Source: Candidatus Mcinerneyibacteriota bacterium
GTDB lineage: Bacteria > AUK180 > JAQVHJ01
Assembly (NCBI GenBank): GCA_030630935.1
Contig: DAOVMD010000039.1
Coordinates: 1 to 12,423 of the forward strand
Direction: 5' to 3'
Length of the DNA stretch: 12,423 nucleotides
The translations under genes were made by a program, and so were the position numbers. Shown here piece after piece: positions 8,188 to 12,423 of this stretch. The notes beneath the pieces were generated by a model that worked only from the letters and a program-made list of their open reading frames with translations, searched no databases and was not told where the DNA came from. The stretch's first letter is position 1. Each line of letters opens with the position of its first letter.

Positions 8188-10578
8188 CTAATCCTGCTTC
8201 TCGATTAAATACTTGATTGTATTTAATAAAGTTTCCTGGTTAAAACTACTCTTTAAAATATATTTATCTGCCCCGGCTTCAAGACCCTTGGTCTTGAATT
8301 CGGGCTTATCCCAGGTTGTAACAATTATCACTGGGATCTTTGAAGTTTCTTTAGTCGATTTTATCTTTTTTGTTAATTCAAACCCATCCATCTCGGGCAT
8401 CTCAATATCCGTGATTACAAGATCGTATATACCACGCTGCAGCTTGTTCCAGGCTTCAAGACCGTTAACTGAAAGGTCAACCTTGAACCCGGCACCTTCA
8501 AGAATACTCTGCTCCAACTGCCTGGCTGTAAAGGAATCTTCTGCTACAAGAATATTTATCTGGTGATGAACCTGCTTCCGATCCTTCTTGATAACATGCT
8601 GACGGTGATGTGGTCTTTTCTTTGTAATAGAAATTAAATCAGGGACATTTAAAACCGGAACAATCTCACCGGTACCAAGAATTGTAACACCGGCAATGGT
8701 CTTGGTGCCTTTTAAGGGTTCATCTAAAGTCTTGATTACAATCTGAAGTTCATCCAAAACCCTATCTATTTGAAAAACCATTCTATCTGTTCCAAGCTTT
8801 AAAATCATTCCAAATAATTTTCCCGAGTCTGTGGTCGATTTCTCTAACTTAAGAACCTCTGACAATCTAACATATGGAATAATCTCATCACGGATAATTA
8901 ACGCTTCCATGTTTTTTATATAAACAATTTCCGTTGAATTAAAACTTATAATCTGCTCAACCGCATTGACCGGTAAAGCCAATACCCGACCTGAAACTTC
9001 TACTAATAATGCCCAAATAATCGTAAGAGTAAGCGGTAACTTTAAAAGGAACTCACTCCCGGCTCCGGGAACTGAATGAATAATAATCTCCCCCTTTAAA
9101 GTATTCTGAACTGTTTTGCGGACAACATCCATGCCTACTCCACGACCGGAAATATCCGAAACTTGTTCACGAGTTGAAAAACCCATCTCGAAAATCAGGT
9201 TAAATGCTTCCTCGTCTGTCAGCTCCTTGGCTTCCTCTGCGAAAATTATCCCTTTTCTTAATGCAGATGCCTTTAATTCATTTGGGTCAATTCCCTTACC
9301 GTCATCTTTTACTGAAATGAAAATACTGTCACCTTTACGATAAACCTCTAGTATAATTGTTCCAATCTTCGGTTTTCCCAATTCAGAACGTTTCTCCGGT
9401 AATTCTATGCCGTGATCAATTGAATTTCTTAAAAGATGAATTAATGGATCTTTTAATTCTTCAAGCATATTCGTATCAACTTCTGTCTCAGCTCCCTTAA
9501 TGATAAATTCAATCTCCTTACCCTGAGACCGGCCAATATCACGAATTGTTCTTGGGAATGTATCAAAAAGCGTCGATGCAGGCAGCATCCTTATTTTTAA
9601 AATTCCTTCCTGAAGTTCTGTTGTAATTAAAGCCATTTTCGAAGTGTTCTCGTTATACTCCTTATAAAGACTTGCAATTAAAAGTTTTAAGTTTTTTATA
9701 TTATCTAAAAGTTGAATAACAATAGGTGTATCAAGCTGTTCGCTATACTCATCAAGTAAAAATTTATAATTGGAACTAATCGACTCTGTCAAAAGCTGGA
9801 TGTTTTTTATATCACCTTTTCTGGTATCAGAAAGCATCTGGTTTACAACAACTTCACCCATAATGTTAATCAAATCATCAATTTTCCTGATATTTACTCG
9901 AATTGATTCATGCTTTAATTTCTTTGCTAAAGTTTCCTGAGCCTGAGTCTTCTTTTCAGGCTGAGCAGGCGTAGGTTCGTCAGAAGAAATCTCTTCAACC
10001 TGAACCGGGTCTTCTTCAGACGGTAGCGTGATAGATTTTTCAGGTTTTAAGGTTTTCCTTCCGGATTTTCGAGATGGTTTCGGCTTTGCGGCCTGGGAAG
10101 GAGATTTCTTAGATGAGGTTTTTTTTCCCCTTTTTACCGATTTCGGTTTCCTGGGTTTCTCAAGTTTACTGGCCTCAGGAAGCGCTTTACCTTTTAACAA
10201 GGATTCTATCTTTTCAAGAATCGCATCAGGGTCAGTTTTCATATCATTATCTGAAAGCTTGGCATCTACAATATCATCTATTGAATCAAAAACATCAAAA
10301 CCAATATCTATAATCTCTCTGGAAAGACTAAGAGAGCCTTCTTTTACAACATTGAATAAGGTTTCAAATTCATGCGTAAGTTCAATAATCTTTGTTAAAC
10401 CAACCATCCTGGCAGCACCCTTTAAACCATGAACTTCCCTTAAAATTTCATCAAAAGATTCCGAATCATTGGGATCTTTCTCCAGCTTCAATAAATCATT
10501 ATTCAAAATGTTTATCCGTTCGGTGGATTCCTCTTTAAAAAAACCTAATACAACGGATTTCTTCAGCTTTTTTGCCAT
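8188..10578 (-). CDS. cheA: Hybrid chemotaxis histidine kinase CheA with C-terminal receiver
   Basis: CheA autophosphorylates and passes phosphate to receivers. The protein is 796 residues. The Hpt domain (about 5-130) has phospho-accepting H50 in VHGLKG. A long Lys/Pro/Ser-rich linker (about 131-219) stands where a P2 receiver-docking domain would be; I see no P2. The dimerisation region (about 224-325) starts IRVNIRKIDDLINIMGEVV. The HATPase domain (about 326-515) has the N box LLRNSIDHG (382-390), DDGKGID (425-431) and GRGVGMD (478-484). The CheW-like P5 domain covers about 516-650. A His/Lys/Arg-rich spacer (653-673) precedes a full receiver (674-796) with E680-D681, acceptor D724, T754 and K776. 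The layout matches FrzE-type CheA-CheY hybrids. It is the first gene of the operon, and its own promoter lies 25-53 nt upstream of the ATG. A weak GGGA ribosome site precedes the ATG. Confidence 0.97.
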   Translation of the reverse strand: MAKKLKKSVVLGFFKEESTERINILNNDLLKLEKDPNDSESFDEILREVHGLKGAARMVGLTKIIELTHEFETLFNVVKEGSLSLSREIIDIGFDVFDSIDDIVDAKLSDNDMKTDPDAILEKIESLLKGKALPEASKLEKPRKPKSVKRGKKTSSKKSPSQAAKPKPSRKSGRKTLKPEKSITLPSEEDPVQVEEISSDEPTPAQPEKKTQAQETLAKKLKHESIRVNIRKIDDLINIMGEVVVNQMLSDTRKGDIKNIQLLTESISSNYKFLLDEYSEQLDTPIVIQLLDNIKNLKLLIASLYKEYNENTSKMALITTELQEGILKIRMLPASTLFDTFPRTIRDIGRSQGKEIEFIIKGAETEVDTNMLEELKDPLIHLLRNSIDHGIELPEKRSELGKPKIGTIILEVYRKGDSIFISVKDDGKGIDPNELKASALRKGIIFAEEAKELTDEEAFNLIFEMGFSTREQVSDISGRGVGMDVVRKTVQNTLKGEIIIHSVPGAGSEFLLKLPLTLTIIWALLVEVSGRVLALPVNAVEQIISFNSTEIVYIKNMEALIIRDEIIPYVRLSEVLKLEKSTTDSGKLFGMILKLGTDRMVFQIDRVLDELQIVIKTLDEPLKGTKTIAGVTILGTGEIVPVLNVPDLISITKKRPHHRQHVIKKDRKQVHHQINILVAEDSFTARQLEQSILEGAGFKVDLSVNGLEAWNKLQRGIYDLVITDIEMPEMDGFELTKKIKSTKETSKIPVIIVTTWDKPEFKTKGLEAGADKYILKSSFNQETLLNTIKYLIEKQD

Positions 10579-10602
10579 ATTATATCCCGATTTTAATTAA
10601 TT

Positions 10603-10631
10603 ATTATATCATATTAGAAATAATAAGTCAA
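10603..10631 (-). promoter_or_regulatory. Probable sigma-70-type promoter of the chemosensory operon
   Basis: On the minus strand TTGACT (10631-10626) and TATAAT (10608-10603) are separated by exactly 17 nt. A TGA precedes the -10 hexamer, giving an extended -10 element. A run of A/T upstream of the -35 could act as an UP element. Transcription would start near 10597, leaving a leader of about 18-20 nt before the cheA ATG at 10578. This does not look like a sigma-28 flagellar promoter. Confidence 0.8.
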
Positions 10632-10639
10632 CTTTTTTT

Positions 10640-10680
10640 TATATATTATAATTATATTATAGAGCTTAATATAATATATA
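10640..10680. repeat. AT-only inverted repeat upstream of cheA promoter
   Basis: TATATATTATA at 10640-10650 is the exact reverse complement of TATAATATATA at 10670-10680, with a 19-nt spacer. All bases in the arms are A or T, so chance is a real possibility. No gene runs into it from either side, so it is unlikely to be a terminator. Confidence 0.4.
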
Positions 10681-10748
10681 GTAAAGATACACTCGTAGAG
10701 ATATATGTCATCGAGGTCACCAGACAACTCAAATGAAGATAAATTCTT

Positions 10749-10803
10749 TCTGCTATCTGTTCTCTGATATCTGCTATCTACAGCAAAGCTGATTCTGATA
10801 TCT
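10749..10803. repeat. Short direct repeats upstream of aldolase promoter
   Basis: TCTGCTATCT occurs at 10749-10758 and 10770-10779 (21-bp period). The one-base variant TCTGATATCT occurs at 10763-10772 and 10794-10803. The four copies sit 20-75 bp upstream of the -35 box. They could be operator sites or a decayed intergenic tandem repeat. Confidence 0.6.
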
Positions 10804-10813
10804 TCAGAAAGCT
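10787..10813. repeat. Inverted repeat/hairpin just upstream of aldolase promoter
   Basis: AGCT (10787-10790) and TTCTGA (10793-10798) can pair with TCAGAA (10804-10809) and AGCT (10810-10813) around a TATCT loop. GA at 10791-10792 would be a bulge. No T-run follows on either strand, so a terminator is unlikely. The -35 box begins 11 nt downstream, so an operator or cruciform is possible. Confidence 0.45.
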
Positions 10814-10823
10814 CTTCAAATGC

Positions 10824-10852
10824 TTGACAATCCATATTAAATATGTTATAAT
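10824..10852 (+). promoter_or_regulatory. Consensus extended -10 promoter of the aldolase gene
   Basis: TTGACA (10824-10829) and TATAAT (10847-10852) both match sigma-70 consensus perfectly with a 17-nt spacer. TGT directly precedes the -10, adding the extended -10 element. The start point would be near 10859, giving a leader of about 15 nt that holds the ribosome site. Strong constitutive expression is expected. Confidence 0.9.
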
Positions 10853-10863
10853 ACCAAAAATTT

Positions 10864-10870
10864 GAGGAGG
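10864..10870 (+). promoter_or_regulatory. Strong Shine-Dalgarno site of the aldolase gene
   Basis: GAGGAGG lies 4 nt before the ATG at 10875 and supports this start. It closely matches the anti-Shine-Dalgarno sequence of bacterial 16S rRNA. Confidence 0.9.
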
Positions 10871-10874
10871 TATT

Positions 10875-11804
10875 ATGCCATTAGTAAGTTCAAAAGCTCT
10901 TTTATTGAAAGCATACGAAGGAAACTACGCAATCGGTGCATTTAATGTTAATAACATGGAGATAATCCAGGGAATAATTGAAGGTGCAACAGAAGTTAAT
11001 GCTCCCATTATTATACAGGTTTCAGCAGGTGCACGAAAATATGCAAAGCAAGAATATCTTCGTCATCTGGTAAATGCGGGTTTGGAATCAACAGATATCC
11101 CCATCGCGCTTCACCTTGATCATGGAGAGGATTTTGAAATCTGTAAAGCTTGTGTAGATGGTGGTTTCACATCTGTCATGATAGACGGTTCCAAGTATTC
11201 CTTTGAAGATAACATTAGAATCACCAAACAGGTCGTTGATTATGCCCATGAAAAAGGTGTTCAGGTTGAAGCAGAGCTTGGCAAGTTAGCCGGAATTGAA
11301 GATAACATTTCAGTTGAGGAGAAAGATGCAATCTTTACTGATCCGGATCAAGCGGTGGAGTTTGTTGAGAAGACTGGTGTTGATTCATTAGCAATTGCAA
11401 TTGGAACAAGCCATGGTGCATATAAATTCAAAGGTGAACCCAAATTGGATTTTGAGAGATTAGAAAAGATTCAAGCTAAACTTCCCGGGCTACCATTGGT
11501 TCTTCATGGTTCATCAAGTGTTCCGGAAGACCTGGTTGCGATTTGCAATAACTTTGGTGCAGATATCCCCGGTGCAAGGGGTGTTCCTGAATCCATGATA
11601 GAGAAAGCCGCGAAGGAATATAAAATTTGTAAAGTAAATATTGATACAGATCTAAGGCTTGCGTTCACCGGACAAATAAGGAAGTTCCTGAAGGAAAATC
11701 CCTCAGTATTTGACCCGAGAAAATATCTTGGTCCTGCGCGTAATGCAATTAAAGAAGTTATAATTAGGAAGATTAAAATTCTCGGCTCAGACGGAAAAGC
11801 TTAA
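10875..11804 (+). CDS. fba: Class II (zinc) fructose-bisphosphate aldolase
   Basis: This cytoplasmic enzyme interconverts fructose 1,6-bisphosphate with dihydroxyacetone phosphate and glyceraldehyde 3-phosphate, in glycolysis and gluconeogenesis. The 309-residue protein is a single TIM barrel of normal length for the family. Key residues are in place: HLDHG (80-84) carries catalytic D82 and zinc ligand H83, and VEAELG (131-136) carries E134. The other zinc ligands are H180 in GTSHG and H211 in LHGSS. NIDTDLR (255-261) forms the substrate-phosphate site. It begins with MPLVSSKALLLKA, the usual family start. It has its own strong promoter and ribosome site, so its link to the divergent chemosensory operon is probably only positional. 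Tagatose-bisphosphate aldolase is a related alternative, but the sequence reads as the fructose-bisphosphate type. The ferredoxin gene starts 31 nt downstream with no visible terminator between them. Confidence 0.95.
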   Translation: MPLVSSKALLLKAYEGNYAIGAFNVNNMEIIQGIIEGATEVNAPIIIQVSAGARKYAKQEYLRHLVNAGLESTDIPIALHLDHGEDFEICKACVDGGFTSVMIDGSKYSFEDNIRITKQVVDYAHEKGVQVEAELGKLAGIEDNISVEEKDAIFTDPDQAVEFVEKTGVDSLAIAIGTSHGAYKFKGEPKLDFERLEKIQAKLPGLPLVLHGSSSVPEDLVAICNNFGADIPGARGVPESMIEKAAKEYKICKVNIDTDLRLAFTGQIRKFLKENPSVFDPRKYLGPARNAIKEVIIRKIKILGSDGKA

Positions 11805-11835
11805 ATTTAGGTTATATTTTTAAAAGGAGGAAAAA

Positions 11836-12012
11836 ATGAAAGTCACAATTAATCGAGATGACTGTGTAGGCTGTGGCGCATGCGCAAGCGTTTGCCCTGA
11901 TTGTTTTGAAATGGACGATGAAGGAAAAGCAATTGTAACTAATGAAGCAGGATGTGACTGCTTACAGGACGCAATTGATTCTTGTCCGGTTCAGTGTATT
12001 ATTACTGAATAA
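11836..12012 (+). CDS. Small [4Fe-4S] ferredoxin
   Basis: This 58-residue electron carrier is easily missed because of its size. An AAAAGGAGG ribosome site lies just before the ATG. The cluster motif is C10-x2-C13-x2-C16, with the fourth ligand C50 in SCPVQC. C20 and C42 match the two cysteines that form a disulfide in Thermotoga maritima ferredoxin, a single-cluster protein with the same MKV start and a DAxDSCP segment. C23, C40 and C54 are extra. The remote second CxxCxxCxxxCP motif needed for a two-cluster ferredoxin is absent. It should act in the cytoplasm as a low-potential donor for oxidoreductases, with no partner encoded nearby. It may share the aldolase transcript. Identity is sure; the redox partner is unknown. 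Confidence 0.95.
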   Translation: MKVTINRDDCVGCGACASVCPDCFEMDDEGKAIVTNEAGCDCLQDAIDSCPVQCIITE

Positions 12013-12019
12013 ATATTCA

Positions 12020-12038
12020 CAAGTAAATTTATTACTTG
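12020..12038 (+). other. Perfect 7-bp hairpin directly before the tRNA
   Basis: CAAGTAA (12020-12026) pairs with TTACTTG (12032-12038) around an ATTTA loop. It ends 2 nt before the mature tRNA 5' end and begins 8 nt after the ferredoxin stop. No T-run follows. It may protect the ferredoxin mRNA end or mark a processing site if tRNA and mRNA are transcribed together. Confidence 0.4.
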
Positions 12039-12040
12039 GA

Positions 12041-12130
12041 GGAGGGATGGCCGAGTGGTTGAAGGCGGCGGTCTTGAAAACCGTTGTTTCTGCAAGGGAA
12101 CCGTGGGTTCGAATCCTACTCCCTCCGCCA
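12041..12130 (+). tRNA. tRNA-Ser (anticodon UGA)
   Basis: The acceptor stem GGAGGGA (12041-12047) pairs with TCCCTCC (12120-12126), then discriminator G and an encoded CCA (12128-12130). The D stem is GCCG/CGGC. The anticodon loop CTTGAAA gives TGA at 12075-12077, which reads UCA codons. A long variable arm, as expected for serine, lies between the anticodon stem and the T arm. The T loop is the standard TTCGAAT (12108-12114). The 90-nt length fits a class II tRNA. Confidence 0.97.
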
Positions 12131-12143
12131 TCATTTTATTAGA

Positions 12144-12423
12144 ATGAAAATAAAAAAATATCCATACGACTTACATATTCACACCACAATTTCAGATGGA
12201 ACTTTCCCCCCTGAAAAATTAATTGCACATGCCTTTGATAATAAAATCAAGGGTATCTCAATTACAGACCATGATGCAGTTGGGTCAAAGGAAATATATT
12301 CAAAGGTTCTTGAATCAAGAATCTGCATACCCGGGCTAGAACTATCTTCACTAAACAATAATGTCCACATCCTGGGTTATGGGCTTGACTGGAGAAATCC
12401 AAAATTAATTGCATTCTTGAAAC
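12144..12423 (+). CDS. PHP-domain metal-dependent phosphoesterase (5' part, cut by window)
   Basis: The first 93 codons of a PHP-family protein are visible. Motif I is DLHIHTTISDGT (residues 9-20). Motif II is ISITDHDAVGS, and the next conserved metal-ligand segment is PGLELSS, followed by VHILGYGLD. Together these provide the His/Asp/Glu metal ligands of the family. The sequence resembles the stand-alone RNase AM / nucleoside 3',5'-bisphosphate phosphatase group (YciV/TrpH) more than histidinol phosphatase or the PHP domain of DNA polymerases. This is a pattern judgement, because the C-terminal part is missing. The ATG at 12144 is 13 nt after the tRNA CCA, with no clear Shine-Dalgarno site. 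It may be expressed by read-through of the tRNA or from a start I cannot verify. Confidence 0.88.
   Translation, partial: MKIKKYPYDLHIHTTISDGTFPPEKLIAHAFDNKIKGISITDHDAVGSKEIYSKVLESRICIPGLELSSLNNNVHILGYGLDWRNPKLIAFLK

Larger units (their letters stand above)
10579..10874. other. Divergent intergenic control region between cheA and aldolase gene
   Basis: These 296 bp separate the two divergent transcription units. Next to cheA the sequence is extremely AT-rich (about 10590-10680). The middle (about 10681-10745) has no recognisable element. The part nearest the aldolase carries short direct repeats, a hairpin and a consensus promoter. An open frame on the minus strand (10614-10835) overlaps the cheA promoter and has no plausible ribosome site, so I see no convincing gene here. 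Confidence 0.8.

Noticed and set aside
10028-10432. 134-codon plus-strand open frame opposite the cheA 5' end
   Set aside because: It is antisense to the Hpt domain and linker of CheA, shows a Phe/Ser-rich composition mirrored from Lys/Pro codons, and has no ribosome site.
10787-10813. Rho-independent terminator in the intergenic region
   Set aside because: No gene reads into it and no T-run follows on either strand.
10614-10835. 73-codon open frame on the minus strand in the divergent intergenic region
   Set aside because: It has no ribosome site, runs through the cheA promoter and the AT-only repeat, and its end is low-complexity I/Y/K. The reading resembles translated intergenic repeats rather than a protein.
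11975-12002. Possible tRNA promoter TTGATT-N16-TATTAT inside the ferredoxin gene
   Set aside because: Both boxes are imperfect and lie in conserved coding sequence; the match is no better than chance in AT-rich DNA.
11942-12142. 66-codon plus-strand open frame across ferredoxin and tRNA
   Set aside because: Its C-terminal half is the translation of tRNA-Ser (MAEWLKAAVLKT...), a well-known annotation artefact, and the rest is out of frame with the ferredoxin.

Overview
The window comes from a low-GC bacterium (AT-rich by eye, GC not counted). Shine-Dalgarno sites are clear and two promoters fit sigma-70 consensus closely. A Thermotoga-type ferredoxin suggests an anaerobic or ancient-type metabolism, but nothing here fixes a taxon. 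I see no phage, IS or CRISPR sequence, and no broken genes.

Positions 1-10578 hold one compact minus-strand chemosensory operon. In transcription order it reads cheA (hybrid with a C-terminal receiver), cheB, cheR (fused to TPRs), a stand-alone receiver, cheW, a second cheW, and two membrane receptors (MCPs). The last MCP runs off the left edge. Neighbouring genes lie 2-22 nt apart or overlap, so translation is probably coupled. The gene set closely matches the Myxococcus Frz system (CheA-REC, CheR-TPR, CheB, two CheW, MCP, extra receiver). No flagellar, pilus, CheC, CheD, CheX or CheZ gene is present. The reading is that the MCPs sense a signal through membrane or Cache domains, relay it through four stacked HAMP-like units to CheW/CheA, and CheA phosphorylates its own receiver, the free receiver and CheB. 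CheR and CheB adapt the receptors. The output is not encoded here.

Positions 10579-10874 are a divergent intergenic region. It holds one near-perfect extended -10 promoter for each direction, an AT-only inverted repeat, and short direct repeats plus a hairpin just upstream of the right-hand promoter.

Positions 10875-12423 are on the plus strand: class II fructose-bisphosphate aldolase, a 58-residue ferredoxin, tRNA-Ser(UGA) with encoded CCA, and the start of a PHP-domain phosphoesterase cut by the right edge. These look like housekeeping genes, possibly on one transcript.

The features most worth following up are the pair of MCPs (signalling halves about 89% identical, sensor halves unrelated), their poly-HAMP relays, and a reciprocal residue swap at the receptor tip where receptor trimers normally form.
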